From Nocardioides sp. Root1257 (GTDB lineage: Bacteria; Actinomycetota; Actinomycetes; Propionibacteriales; Nocardioidaceae): a stretch of DNA of 64,000 bases. The translations under genes were made by a program, and so were the position numbers. Positions 37,411 to 46,272 of the stretch are shown in pieces (the first letter of the stretch is position 1; each line of letters opens with the position of its first letter). The DNA lies in the NCBI RefSeq assembly GCF_001425175.1, contig NZ_LMDV01000008.1, positions 482,352-546,351 of the forward strand, given 5' to 3'. The notes beneath the pieces were generated by a model, which did no database searches, had not been told where the DNA came from, and saw only the letters and a list, made by a program, of their open reading frames with translations.

Positions 37411-37521
37411 CCACCACCCGGATGTGACGGGCACCACCTTGGTCGGAGCGCACAGGTTGCGCATTGGGCGTCGGGCACAGCGCCTGTCGGGCGGAGCGCC
37501 CCGGAGTGGCCCGGGTGGTGG
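37411..37521. promoter_or_regulatory. Distant inverted repeat in the liv/PucR intergenic region
   Basis: CCACCACCCGG (37411-37421) and its exact complement CCGGGTGGTGG (37511-37521) lie 89 bases apart, close to the livG start and to the PucR-like gene start respectively. Two facing half-sites near each divergent gene would suit a regulator that loops DNA. It may also be chance in GC-rich sequence. Confidence 0.35.
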
Positions 37522-37554
37522 CGCGTTTTGTGCTCCGAGTGCGAAGGTGCCTGC

Positions 37555-38760
37555 ATGCGTCCGTTCTCCGGGGAGGTGACGCCTGCCCTCGATGCCCAGG
37601 TGGCCGAGGCCTGGATGTCCGTCCTCGGGCAGTCCGACGCGATCGCCGACGACATCTGTCTCTCGTTGCTGGACAAGGACCCGGAGGTCTACGAGCGGAC
37701 CGGCCCGGAGTTCCAGGCCGACGTCCGCTCGAGCACCCGCGACCACATCCGGCGCGGGATCGAGGCGATGGCGGGCGTCGAGAACGCCACCCACGGCACC
37801 ACGGAGCTGTGGCGGCAGACCGGGCGTCGCCGCGCGGGGCAGGGCATCCCGATGGAGATGGTGCTCAACGCCTACACGCTGGGCACCCGGGTGCTGTGGG
37901 AGGCGCTTCTCACCCAGGGCGCGCGCGACAACGTCGACGAGCAGGTGCTCCTGGTGGCCGGCCAGCAGGTCTGGTCGGCGCTCGACGTCCAGAACGCCGT
38001 GTTCATCGAGGCCTACCGCCGCGAGAGCGTGCGGCTGCACCGCCGTGACCTCCAGCGCCAGCAGAGCATCCTCGACGCGCTGGTCGAGGGACGTGGTGCC
38101 GACCCGGGCTTCGCGGCCGACGCGCGCGAGGTGCTCGGCATCGGCCCCGAGATGACGGTCGCCTGCGTCGTCGCGCCGTACGACGGGTCGCTCGAGGAAC
38201 CGCTGATCGCGCCGACCGACCCCCTCGAGCGGCTCGGCATCGTGTCCCACTGGCACGTGCGCGGCGGTCTCTACTTCGGCCTGCTCGCCGGCGACCTGGC
38301 TCGCGACGCCGAGCTCGCGGACCTGCTGTCCCCGCTCGCGACCGGCCGGGTCGCGGTGGCCTCGGCACCCGACGGCGTGGCCGGGTTCGCGACCGCCTTC
38401 CAGCTCGCCGCACGTGCGACCGACACCGCACCGCCAGGAGAGCCGTCCGTCGTGGCGGTCAGCCGGCGCCTGCCCGAGGTGCTGCTCGCCGGGAGCCCCG
38501 AGGTGGCCGCGCTGCTCGTGCGCGAGACGGTCGCCCCGATCCTGGCCCAGCCGCCGCACGTCGCCGACACGCTCCGCCAGACCCTGGCGGCGCTGCTCGA
38601 GCACGACGGCTCGGCCAAGCACGCCGCGGAGGCGCTCTACTGCCATCGCAACACCGTGATCTACCGCGCCAAGCAGATCGAGGAGCTCACCGGCCGCTCG
38701 CTCTCGGACCCGCGCGACAAGCTGCTGCTCAGCCTGGGGCTGCTCGCTGCGGGGCGGTGA
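37555..38760 (+). CDS. PucR/CdaR family transcriptional regulator
   Basis: A 401-residue regulator. The C-terminal helix-turn-helix (PucR type) spans about residues 340-395 with HAAEALYCHRNTVIYRAKQI. The middle third fits the GGDEF-like domain of CdaR proteins, and residues 10-165 form an all-helical sensor region rich in Glu and Arg. PucR relatives control uptake and use of purines, sugar acids or amino acids. Divergence from the Liv importer makes that operon the likely target. The ATG is taken; no strong ribosome-binding site is seen. Confidence 0.88.
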   Translation: MRPFSGEVTPALDAQVAEAWMSVLGQSDAIADDICLSLLDKDPEVYERTGPEFQADVRSSTRDHIRRGIEAMAGVENATHGTTELWRQTGRRRAGQGIPMEMVLNAYTLGTRVLWEALLTQGARDNVDEQVLLVAGQQVWSALDVQNAVFIEAYRRESVRLHRRDLQRQQSILDALVEGRGADPGFAADAREVLGIGPEMTVACVVAPYDGSLEEPLIAPTDPLERLGIVSHWHVRGGLYFGLLAGDLARDAELADLLSPLATGRVAVASAPDGVAGFATAFQLAARATDTAPPGEPSVVAVSRRLPEVLLAGSPEVAALLVRETVAPILAQPPHVADTLRQTLAALLEHDGSAKHAAEALYCHRNTVIYRAKQIEELTGRSLSDPRDKLLLSLGLLAAGR

Positions 38761-38830
38761 CGACGGTGGTCGGGCCGGCGTGTTCGTAGGTCCAGCCCGA
38801 TCTGTCACCAGCTCGTGCAAGAGAAACCAG

Positions 38831-38858
38831 GTGATCGGTGGCCGCGGCCGCCGATCAC
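38831..38858. terminator. Shared terminator between PucR gene and esterase operon
   Basis: A 13-base stem (38831-38843 with 38846-38858, one G-T pair) with a 2-base centre lies between two converging genes and directly abuts the esterase stop codon. It can serve both strands. No U-tract is present. Confidence 0.6.
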
Positions 38859-39797
38859 TCAGCCGTGCAGCACGGTCCTGAAGAGCGCGCACGTCTCGTC
38901 GAGCGCGGCCTGGGCAGCGGGGGAGTGCCGGCCCATGTCGGCGAATCCGTGGACCATGCCCTCGAAGGTGCGCACCTCGACGGGGACGCCCGCCGCTGAC
39001 AGCGCTGCGGCGTACGCGAGGCCGTCGTCGCGGAGCGGGTCGTACTCGGCGACGACGAGCACGGCGGGCGCGAGGCCGGCGAGGTCGCCGTGCAGGGGCG
39101 CGAGGCGTGGGTCGGTGACGTCGACCTCGGGGAGGTGGCCGACGTACTGCTGGTCGAACCAGGCCATCGTGTCGAGGTCGAGGAAGTAGCCGGTGCCGTT
39201 CTCCTCGTGGGAGGGGTAGCTGCCGCGGCGGTCGGTGACGGGGTAGATGAGCAGCTGGCCGGCGAGCTCGACGCCCTCGTCGCGCATCACGTGGGCGACG
39301 ACGGCGGAGAGGTTGCCGCCCGCGCTGTCCCCGGCGACGGCCAGGCGTCCGTCTCCGCCGAGCGACTCCAGCCTCGACGACGCCCAGCGAGTCGCGGCGA
39401 TTGCGTCCTCGACGCCCGCCGGCCACGGGTCCTCCGGCGCGAGCCGGTAGTCGACGGAGACGACGACGGCGTTGCAGGCGTTGGCCAGCGTCCGCGCGGT
39501 CACGTCGTGCGTGTCCAGGTCGCCGATCACGAAGCCGCCGCCGTGCAGCATCACGATCGTCGGGAGCGGCCCCGGCACCAGCGGTCGGTAGACCCGGGCG
39601 GGCCGGGCGCCGTCACCGCCGGGCACGGTGATGTCCTCGACCGCGTCGACCTCGGGTACGGCGGAGGGGTCGCGCGTGTCGACGGTCAGCGCCCGGAAGC
39701 CGGCGCGGGCCGCCTCCGGCGTGCCCTCCGACATCGGGGGCAGCCCGGCGGACGCGAGGAAGTCGAGCAGGACCTGGATGTTCGGGTCGACGGGCAC
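38859..39797 (-). CDS. Alpha/beta hydrolase, HSL-type esterase
   Basis: A 312-residue esterase of the hormone-sensitive-lipase group. The oxyanion motif HGGG is at residues 85-88 and the nucleophile Ser158 in GDSAGG; VVAEYDPLRDDG and MVHGFADM supply Asp and His. The GTG start follows AAGGAG. It is the last gene of the acyl-CoA operon. It may release an acyl group or open a lactone feeding that pathway; the substrate is not known. Confidence 0.9.
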   Translation of the reverse strand: MPVDPNIQVLLDFLASAGLPPMSEGTPEAARAGFRALTVDTRDPSAVPEVDAVEDITVPGGDGARPARVYRPLVPGPLPTIVMLHGGGFVIGDLDTHDVTARTLANACNAVVVSVDYRLAPEDPWPAGVEDAIAATRWASSRLESLGGDGRLAVAGDSAGGNLSAVVAHVMRDEGVELAGQLLIYPVTDRRGSYPSHEENGTGYFLDLDTMAWFDQQYVGHLPEVDVTDPRLAPLHGDLAGLAPAVLVVAEYDPLRDDGLAYAAALSAAGVPVEVRTFEGMVHGFADMGRHSPAAQAALDETCALFRTVLHG

Positions 39798-39817
39798 GTT
39801 GCTCCTTGGTCGATCGG

Positions 39818-40969
39818 TCAGACGAAGGCGTTGACGCCGGTCTCGGCGCGGCCGATGAGCAGCTTCTGGATCTGGCTGGTGCCTTCGTAGAGGGTCATCA
39901 CCCGGGCGTCGCGGAGGTACTTCGCGGCGGGGTACTCGTCGACGTAGCCGGCGCCGCCGTAGACCTGGATCGCGTTGTTGGCGGCGCGTACGGCGGCCTC
40001 CGACGCGAACAGCTTGGCCTTCGACGCGGCCGTCCCGAACGGCTCTCCCCGGTCGATCAGGTCGGCGCAGCGCCAGACCAGCAGCCGCGCGGCGTCGGCG
40101 TCGACCGACATGTCGGAGATCAGCTCCTGCACGAGCTGGAAGCCGGCGAGCGGCTTGCCGAACTGCTTGCGGGTGGTGGCGTACTCGACCGCGCTCTCCA
40201 GGCAGCCCTGCACGATGCCGACGCAGCCGGACGCCACCGACACGCGACCCTTGTCGAGGGTCGTCATCGCGATCTTGAAGCCGCGGCCCTCCTCGCCGAG
40301 CAGGGCCGAGGCCGGCACCCGGACGTCGGAGAGGAAGAGCTCGGCCGTGGCCTGGCCTCGCAGGCCGAGCTTGCCCTTGATCTCGCGGGCCTCGAAGCCC
40401 GGGGTGTCGGTGGGGACCAGGAAGGCCGAGACGCCACGCGGTCCGTCGTCGCTGGTGCGCGCGAAGACCAGCGCCACGTCGGCCCAGGTGCCGTTGGTGA
40501 TGAACAGCTTCTGGCCGTTCAGCACGTAGTCGCCGCCGTCCTTGCGGGCGCGCGACGTCAGGTTGCCGGCGTCGGAGCCGGTGTCGGGCTCGGTGAGACC
40601 GAAGCACCCGAGCTTGGTGCCGTTGGCGATCCCGGGCAACCACTCCTGCTTCTGCTCCTCGGTGCCGAAGCCCAGCACCGACTTGCCGAACAGCCCGTTG
40701 GAGACCGACACGATGCCGCGCAGCGCGGAGTCGGCGCGGCCGAGCTCCTCCATGCCCAGCACGTAGGTGAGGTAGTCGCCGCCGAGGCCGCCGTACTCCT
40801 CCGGGATGGTGAGTCCGAAGAAGCCGATCTCGGCCATCTTCGGGATGATGTCGAGGTCGACGGACTCGTCGCGGTCCCACTGCGTGCGGTGCGGGATCGC
40901 CTCGCGGTCGAGGAAGTCGCGGGCCAGGTCGCGGAAGGCCTGCTGCTCGTCGTTCAGGGTCAGGTCCAT
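39818..40969 (-). CDS. Acyl-CoA dehydrogenase (homomeric type)
   Basis: A 383-residue acyl-CoA dehydrogenase that introduces a trans-2 double bond, with FAD as cofactor. FAD-site stretches FGLTEPDTGSDAG and LFITNGTWADVALVFA are standard, and the catalytic base is the Glu in LYEGTSQIQ near the C-terminus. Length and motifs fit a normal homotetramer of the short/medium-chain type. GAGGGAG lies before the ATG. Confidence 0.94.
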   Translation of the reverse strand: MDLTLNDEQQAFRDLARDFLDREAIPHRTQWDRDESVDLDIIPKMAEIGFFGLTIPEEYGGLGGDYLTYVLGMEELGRADSALRGIVSVSNGLFGKSVLGFGTEEQKQEWLPGIANGTKLGCFGLTEPDTGSDAGNLTSRARKDGGDYVLNGQKLFITNGTWADVALVFARTSDDGPRGVSAFLVPTDTPGFEAREIKGKLGLRGQATAELFLSDVRVPASALLGEEGRGFKIAMTTLDKGRVSVASGCVGIVQGCLESAVEYATTRKQFGKPLAGFQLVQELISDMSVDADAARLLVWRCADLIDRGEPFGTAASKAKLFASEAAVRAANNAIQVYGGAGYVDEYPAAKYLRDARVMTLYEGTSQIQKLLIGRAETGVNAFV

Positions 40970-40979
40970 GGTCTCCCTC

Positions 40980-42020
40980 TCAGGCGGGGGCGGGCAGGTC
41001 GACGAGCACGGCCAGCGCGGCCCGGTGGGACTCGGCCGAGCCGAGCAGCAGCGCGTCGGCCTTGGCCCGCTTGAGGTGCAGGTGGGTGGGGTGCTCCCAC
41101 GTCATGCCGAGGCCGCCGTGGAGCTGCACCGCCTCCTCGGCGGCGTGCACCGCGACCTCGCTGCAGTACGCCGCCGCGACGTGCACGGCCACGGGCGCGT
41201 CGGGGTCGCCGGTCGCGAGCGTCGCCGCGGCGTAGCGGGCTGCGGCGTCGGCCTGCTCGACCTCGGCGTACAGGTCGGCGAGCCGGTGCTTGAGCGCCTG
41301 GAAGCCGCCGACGATGCGTCCGAACTGGCGGCGCTCCTTGAGGTAGGCGATCGTCGTCTCCAACGACCAGCGGGCCACGCCGACCTGCTCCGCGGCGAGG
41401 AGCCCGGCGCCCATCAGCAGCGCCGCCTCGACAGCGGCGGCAGCGTCGTCCGACACCAGGGTGCGCTCGGCCCCGTCGAGGTCCACGTCGGCGAGCGGCC
41501 GGGTCATGTCGAGCGACGAGACCGGCGTGACCTTCGCGCCCCGGACGGCGTACAGCGCGTCGCCCTCGGGCACCAGGAGCACGTCCGCGGGCAGGCCCAC
41601 GGCCGGACCGACCAGCAACGCGGCGGTCTGCTCGCCCGACGCCAGTGCCGGCAGGATCTCGGTGTCGCCCAGAGAATCACCCAGCGCGACCAGAACCGTG
41701 GTGGCAACGACCGCGGACGTGAGGAACGGCGACGGCGCGGCGGCCCGGCCGAGCTCCTCCAGCACGGCGGCCGCCTCGCGGGCCGTGGCGCCGGCGCCGC
41801 CGAGGGACTCGGGCACGAGCAGGCCCGGCAGGCCGAGCTCGGTGAAGGCCGACCAGAGTGGCGCGGTGACGTCGTCGGTGCCGTCGTACAGCTGGTTGAG
41901 GCGGTCGGACGGGGCGTGCTTGTCCAGCGCCTTGCGCACCGAGGCGCGCAGGTCGGTCTCGACGTCGTCGGCCAGCAGGCTGACGTCGGCTGGCCCCGAG
42001 GTCGAGCGGAGGGTGGTCAT
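40980..42020 (-). CDS. Acyl-CoA dehydrogenase-like subunit lacking catalytic Glu
   Basis: A 346-residue acyl-CoA dehydrogenase-fold protein. The helical domains are present (GRIVGGFQALKHRLADLY; HGGLGMTWEHPTHLHLKRA), but the C-terminal catalytic Glu motif of the family is not seen and the FAD-site strand is degenerate. Such subunits are known from actinobacterial FadE pairs that form alpha2beta2 enzymes, for example in steroid side-chain degradation. Its ATG overlaps the stop of the next ACAD gene, so the two probably form one enzyme. Confidence 0.82.
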   Translation of the reverse strand: MTTLRSTSGPADVSLLADDVETDLRASVRKALDKHAPSDRLNQLYDGTDDVTAPLWSAFTELGLPGLLVPESLGGAGATAREAAAVLEELGRAAAPSPFLTSAVVATTVLVALGDSLGDTEILPALASGEQTAALLVGPAVGLPADVLLVPEGDALYAVRGAKVTPVSSLDMTRPLADVDLDGAERTLVSDDAAAAVEAALLMGAGLLAAEQVGVARWSLETTIAYLKERRQFGRIVGGFQALKHRLADLYAEVEQADAAARYAAATLATGDPDAPVAVHVAAAYCSEVAVHAAEEAVQLHGGLGMTWEHPTHLHLKRAKADALLLGSAESHRAALAVLVDLPAPA

Positions 42021-43195
42021 CGGGGGAGGTCCTTCCAGGGCACGTCCTTGTCGACGCGGTGCTCGGTGGGCAGGCCGAGGATGCGCTCGGCGACCACGTT
42101 GCGCAGCACCTCCGACGTTCCTCCCTCGATCGAGTTGCCCTTGGCGCGCAGGTAGCGGTAGCCCGCGTCCTTGCCGAAGAAGTCGACCCGGGTGGGCCGG
42201 CGCATCTCCCAGCTCTCGTAGCGGAGCCCGTCGTCGGCGAGCAGGTCGACCTCGAGGGCCGAGAGCTGCTGGTTGATCCGGGCGAACGACAGCTTCATCG
42301 CCGATCCCTCGGGGCCGGGTACTCCGGCCGCCATCTTCTGGCGCAGCCGGGTCGCGGTGATGCGGGCGACCTCGGTGTCGATCCAGCCGCGCAGTAGGCG
42401 CTCGTGGGTCTCCGGGGTGCGCAGCTCGGGCCGCTCGCGCCAGGTCTTGGCGACGTTCATGACCATGCCGAACTCGCGCGGGAAGGCGCCGCCGCCGATC
42501 GCGACCCGCTCGTTGGAGAGCGTGGCGTTCGCGACCTTCCAGCCCTCCCCGACCTCGCCGAGCCGGTCGGAGTCGGGGATCCGGGCGTCGGTCAGGAAGA
42601 CCTCGTTGAACTCGGCCTCGCCGGTGATCTGGCGCAGCGGCCGCACCTCGACGCCCGGGTCGTGCATGTCGAGGATGAAGTACGAGAGGCCGGCGTGCTT
42701 GGGCTGGTCGGGGTCGGTGCGCACGATCATGATCGCCCGGTCGGCGATGTGGGCGGACGACGTCCACACCTTCTGGCCGTTGACGATCCACGTGTCGCCG
42801 TCGAGGACGGCGCGCGAGGACAGGCCGGCGAGGTCGGAGCCCGCGCCCGGCTCCGAGAAGAGCTGGCACCAGACCTCCTCGCCGCACCACAGCGGCCGGA
42901 GGTAGCGCTGCTTCTGCTCGTCCGTCCCGAAGGCGAGGATCGTGGGCGCGGCCATGCCGAGACCGATGCCGATCTTGCGAGGGTCGTTGTCGGGTGCGCC
43001 CGCGGCGTACAGCGCCTTCTCGACGATCGGCTGCATCCCGCGCGGCAGCCCGAGGCCGCCGAGACCCTCGGGGAAGTGCACCCACGCCAGGCCGGCGTCG
43101 AAGCGCGCGTGCAGGAAGTCGAGCCGGTCGGTCGACCCGGGTGGGTGGTCCGCGAGGAGCTGCTCGACCCGCTCCCTCAGCTGTGCGTCATCCAT
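42017..43195 (-). CDS. Acyl-CoA dehydrogenase, FadE-like catalytic subunit
   Basis: A 392-residue acyl-CoA dehydrogenase. QLFSEPGAGSDLAGL and IVNGQKVWTSSAHIADRAIM are FAD-binding marks; the base Glu lies in the SIEGGTSEVLRN motif. The pattern matches actinobacterial FadE proteins that act as the catalytic half of a heteromer. The start overlaps the end of the upstream ACAD gene by 8 bases and the stop overlaps the partner gene. It probably handles branched or ring-derived acyl-CoAs; this is inference. Confidence 0.9.
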   Translation of the reverse strand: MDDAQLRERVEQLLADHPPGSTDRLDFLHARFDAGLAWVHFPEGLGGLGLPRGMQPIVEKALYAAGAPDNDPRKIGIGLGMAAPTILAFGTDEQKQRYLRPLWCGEEVWCQLFSEPGAGSDLAGLSSRAVLDGDTWIVNGQKVWTSSAHIADRAIMIVRTDPDQPKHAGLSYFILDMHDPGVEVRPLRQITGEAEFNEVFLTDARIPDSDRLGEVGEGWKVANATLSNERVAIGGGAFPREFGMVMNVAKTWRERPELRTPETHERLLRGWIDTEVARITATRLRQKMAAGVPGPEGSAMKLSFARINQQLSALEVDLLADDGLRYESWEMRRPTRVDFFGKDAGYRYLRAKGNSIEGGTSEVLRNVVAERILGLPTEHRVDKDVPWKDLPR

Positions 43196-44429
43196 GCGTC
43201 GCGGTCTCCGTCGTGTGTCGCGCGATCTCGGTCTTGGCGAGGGAGTTCTTGTGCACCTCGTCCGGCCCGTCGGCGAACCGCAGGGTGCGGATGCCGGCGT
43301 ACGCCGAGGCGAGCGGGAAGTCCTGCGACAGGCCGCCGGCGCCGTGCGTCTGGATGGCCTTGTCGAGGATCCACTGGACGGTCTGCGGGGTGGCGATCTT
43401 GATCGCCTGGATCTCGGTGTGGGCGCCGCGGTTGCCGACCGTGTCCATCAGCCAGGCGGTCTTGAGCACCAGCAGCCGCAGCTGCTCGATGCGCACCCGG
43501 GACTCCGCGATCCAGTCGCGGACCACGCCCTGGTTGGCGAGCGGGCGGCCGAACGCGACCCGCGAGGCCGCGCGCTGGCACATCAGCTCGATCGCGGCCT
43601 CGGCCACGCCGATCGCGCGCATGCAGTGGTGGATGCGGCCAGGACCCAGGCGGGCCTGGGCGATCGCGAAGCCGGCGCCCTCCTCGCCGATCAGGTTGGT
43701 GACCGGGACGCGCACGTCGGTGAACCGCAGCTCGGCGTGACCGCCGTGCTCGTGGTCGTCGTAGCCGAAGACCTCCATCCCGCGGACCACCTCGAGGCCG
43801 GGGGTGTCCCGCGGCACCAGGATCTGGCTCTGCTGACGGTGCCGGGAGGCCGAGGGGTCCGTCTTGCCCATCACGATCATGATCTCGGCGCGCGGGTTCA
43901 TCGCGCCGGTGATCCACCACTTGCGGCCGTTGAGGACGTACTCGTCGCCGTCGCGCTCGATCCGCGTCTCGATGTTGGTCGCGTCGGAGGAGGCGACGTC
44001 CGGCTCGGTCATGGCGAACGACGAGCGGATCTCGGCGGCGAGCAGCGGCGTGAGCCAGCGCTCCTTCTGCTCCGGGGTGCCGAAGAGGGAGAGCACCTCC
44101 ATGTTGCCGGTGTCGGGCGCCGAGCAGTTGAGGACGGCGGGGGCGAGGTGCCCGGCGCGTCCGGTCAGCTCGGCGAGCGGGGCGTACTGGAGGTTCGTCA
44201 GCCCGGGGCTGTCGGCGTGCTCCTTCGGGAGGAAGAGGTTCCAGAGCCCGAGCTCGCGGGCCTCGGCCTGGAGCTCCTTGAGCACGGGCGTCTCCGACCA
44301 CGCCCAGCGGTCGTCGCCGGCGGCGAGCTGGTCGTGGAAGATCGGCTCGGAGGGCACGATCCGCTCGGCCATGAAGGTCGAGAGCTTGTCGTGCAGCTCG
44401 GTGGTCGTGTCGTCGAGACCGAAGTCCAT
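43188..44429 (-). CDS. ACAD10/ACAD11-like acyl-CoA dehydrogenase
   Basis: A 413-residue dehydrogenase of the ACAD10/11 subgroup. Marks are CSAPDTGNMEVLSLFGT, FAMTEPDVASSDATNIE, GRKWWITGAMNPRAEI, QARLGPGRIHHCMRAIG and LRFADGPDEVHKNSLA. In mammalian ACAD11 this domain acts on 4-phosphoacyl-CoA, made by a fused kinase domain, to yield an enoyl-CoA; here the kinase is the separate upstream gene. GAAAGGGA is the ribosome-binding site. Confidence 0.9.
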   Translation of the reverse strand: MDFGLDDTTTELHDKLSTFMAERIVPSEPIFHDQLAAGDDRWAWSETPVLKELQAEARELGLWNLFLPKEHADSPGLTNLQYAPLAELTGRAGHLAPAVLNCSAPDTGNMEVLSLFGTPEQKERWLTPLLAAEIRSSFAMTEPDVASSDATNIETRIERDGDEYVLNGRKWWITGAMNPRAEIMIVMGKTDPSASRHRQQSQILVPRDTPGLEVVRGMEVFGYDDHEHGGHAELRFTDVRVPVTNLIGEEGAGFAIAQARLGPGRIHHCMRAIGVAEAAIELMCQRAASRVAFGRPLANQGVVRDWIAESRVRIEQLRLLVLKTAWLMDTVGNRGAHTEIQAIKIATPQTVQWILDKAIQTHGAGGLSQDFPLASAYAGIRTLRFADGPDEVHKNSLAKTEIARHTTETATHG

Positions 44430-44434
44430 GTGTC

Positions 44435-45475
44435 TCAATCCCTTTCGAGTGCGGCGAGGCCGGCCTGGATCAGGGGGTCGAAGCCCGCGCCGATCTGGTC
44501 GAAGCCCTCGCCGACGGTCTGGCCCTGCAGGAAGCGGAAGTTGATGCCCTCGAGGATCACCGCGAGCTTGAAGTAGGCGAGCCCGAGGTGGAAGCCCATG
44601 TCGCCGAGGTCGCGGCCGACGGTGGCTGCGTAGCGGGTCAGCAGCTCGTCGGTGCCCGGGTAGCCCGGTGCAGTGCTCACGTCGGAGACGAGGCCGGCCG
44701 ACGGCAACGAGGCGAGCCGGTCGTAGACGAGCATCAACGCCACGTCGGTGCGGGTGTCGCCGAGCGTGGCCATCTCCCAGTCGACGACCGCCTTGATCTC
44801 GTCGTCGGCGCCGGTGAGCACGTTGTCGAGCCGGTAGTCGCCGTGCACGATGCCGACGTACTGCTGGGCGTCGGCGTCGTCGCCGGCCGGCACCCGCGCG
44901 GTGAGGCGACGGTGCAGCTCCTCGGCGTCCGGGTGCTCGCGGGTCTTCGAGCCCTCGAGCTGCTTGCCCCAGCGGCGCACCTGCCGCTCGAGGAAGCCGT
45001 CCGGCCGGCCGAACTCCGCCAGTCCGACCTCGGCGGGGTCGACGCGGTGCAGGGTGGCCAGCACGTCGATGAGGCGACCGCCGATGGCCGCGGTGCGCTC
45101 GGGGCCGAGGGCGGCGAGCTGCTTCGCGCGCCGGTACGCCGTGCCGTCGACCCGCTCCATCACGTAGAACGGAGCGCCGAGCACGTCGGGGTCGTCGCAG
45201 TGGGCGTACGTCGTGGGCACCGGGACCTCGGTCGGGACGAGCGCGCTCATGGCCGTGTACTCGCGGCCCATGTCGTGGGCCGTCGCCTGCACGTGACCGA
45301 GCGGTGGCCGGCGCACGATCCACCACGACGTGCCGTCGGTGACCTCGTAGGTCAGGTTGGAGCGACCGCCTGCGATCACCTGCGCACTCAGGTCTCCGGC
45401 GATCTCGCCGGGGCGCTGGTCGTCGTACCAGCGGCGGAAGACGGCGAGGTCCAGGCCCGGGGTGTCCTCGGTCAT
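44435..45475 (-). CDS. APH-type kinase (ACAD10/11 kinase half)
   Basis: A 346-residue aminoglycoside-phosphotransferase-fold kinase. The catalytic loop is VHGDYRLDNVL with Asp213, and the metal Asp is in VVDWEMATLGD (Asp232). The N-lobe VIAGGRSNLTYEV is typical of the acyl-CoA-linked subgroup, not of drug-resistance enzymes. It lies 5 bases before the ACAD10/11-like gene and is homologous to the kinase half of that fusion, so it likely phosphorylates 4-hydroxyacyl-CoA. Antibiotic modification is unlikely in this setting. Confidence 0.88.
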   Translation of the reverse strand: MTEDTPGLDLAVFRRWYDDQRPGEIAGDLSAQVIAGGRSNLTYEVTDGTSWWIVRRPPLGHVQATAHDMGREYTAMSALVPTEVPVPTTYAHCDDPDVLGAPFYVMERVDGTAYRRAKQLAALGPERTAAIGGRLIDVLATLHRVDPAEVGLAEFGRPDGFLERQVRRWGKQLEGSKTREHPDAEELHRRLTARVPAGDDADAQQYVGIVHGDYRLDNVLTGADDEIKAVVDWEMATLGDTRTDVALMLVYDRLASLPSAGLVSDVSTAPGYPGTDELLTRYAATVGRDLGDMGFHLGLAYFKLAVILEGINFRFLQGQTVGEGFDQIGAGFDPLIQAGLAALERD

Positions 45476-46272
45476 TCGAGCGCTCCTGCCTGGTCGACCT
45501 TCTGCTGGAGCCGTCGCATGCCGGCCAGCCAGCGGTCGGTGTCGGAGGCCCGGGCGGCGTAGTAGCCCGCGACCTCGGGGTGGGGGAGGACCAGGAACCG
45601 ACCCTCGGCGATCGCGGCGACCGCCGCCTCGGCGACCGCCTCGGGCGGGAGCGCGCTGTCGCGGGAGAGCAGTGCCTGCAGGGGTCCTGCGTCCTCGAGC
45701 ATCTTGGTCTGCACGCCCTGCGGGCAGATGGCGTGCACGTCGACGCCGCGTGCGCCGTACGTCACCGAGAGCCACTCGGCGAAGCCGACGGCGGCGTGCT
45801 TGGTCACGGAGTACGGCGCGCTGCCGATCATCGTGAGCAGCCCGGCCGCCGAGGCGGTGACGACGAACCGCCCGCCGAGGCCGTCCTCGAGCCACCGCGG
45901 GACCAGCTCGCGGGCGGCGCGCACGTGGGCCATCACGTTGACGTCCATGACGCGGTCCCAGACGTCGTCGGGGGTCTGCAGGCTGTCGGGGCCCCCGGCG
46001 CCGTCGATGCCCGCGTTGGCGAAGAAGACGTCGATGCGGCCCAGGGCCTCGGTCGCGGTGTCGATGACCGCACGGACGCCGTCTGCGGACGAGACGTCGC
46101 CCGGCACGGCCGTGCCGCCGACCTCGGCGGCGACCGCCTCGGCGTTGCCCGCGTCGAGGTCGTTGACGACGACGCGGGCGCCCTCGGCGGCCATCCGGAC
46201 GGCGAGCGCGCGGCCGATGCCGCGGCCGGCGCCGGTGACGACGACGCCCTTGCCCTCGAGCTGGTCGGCCAT
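45472..46272 (-). CDS. Short-chain dehydrogenase/reductase
   Basis: A 266-residue SDR with the classical cofactor motif TGAGRGIG (residues 13-20), NAG in FFANAGID and the catalytic YSVTK. The C-terminal extension with VLPHPEVAGYYAARASD is seen in SDRs linked to acyl-CoA operons. It presumably oxidises a hydroxy-acyl intermediate. The ATG shares a base with the stop of the upstream SDR; its own stop overlaps the kinase start. Confidence 0.9.
   Translation of the reverse strand: MADQLEGKGVVVTGAGRGIGRALAVRMAAEGARVVVNDLDAGNAEAVAAEVGGTAVPGDVSSADGVRAVIDTATEALGRIDVFFANAGIDGAGGPDSLQTPDDVWDRVMDVNVMAHVRAARELVPRWLEDGLGGRFVVTASAAGLLTMIGSAPYSVTKHAAVGFAEWLSVTYGARGVDVHAICPQGVQTKMLEDAGPLQALLSRDSALPPEAVAEAAVAAIAEGRFLVLPHPEVAGYYAARASDTDRWLAGMRRLQQKVDQAGALE

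Noticed and set aside
44435..45475. Aminoglycoside resistance phosphotransferase
   Set aside because: The fold is APH-like, but the gene is inside an acyl-CoA operon and matches the kinase half of ACAD10/11.
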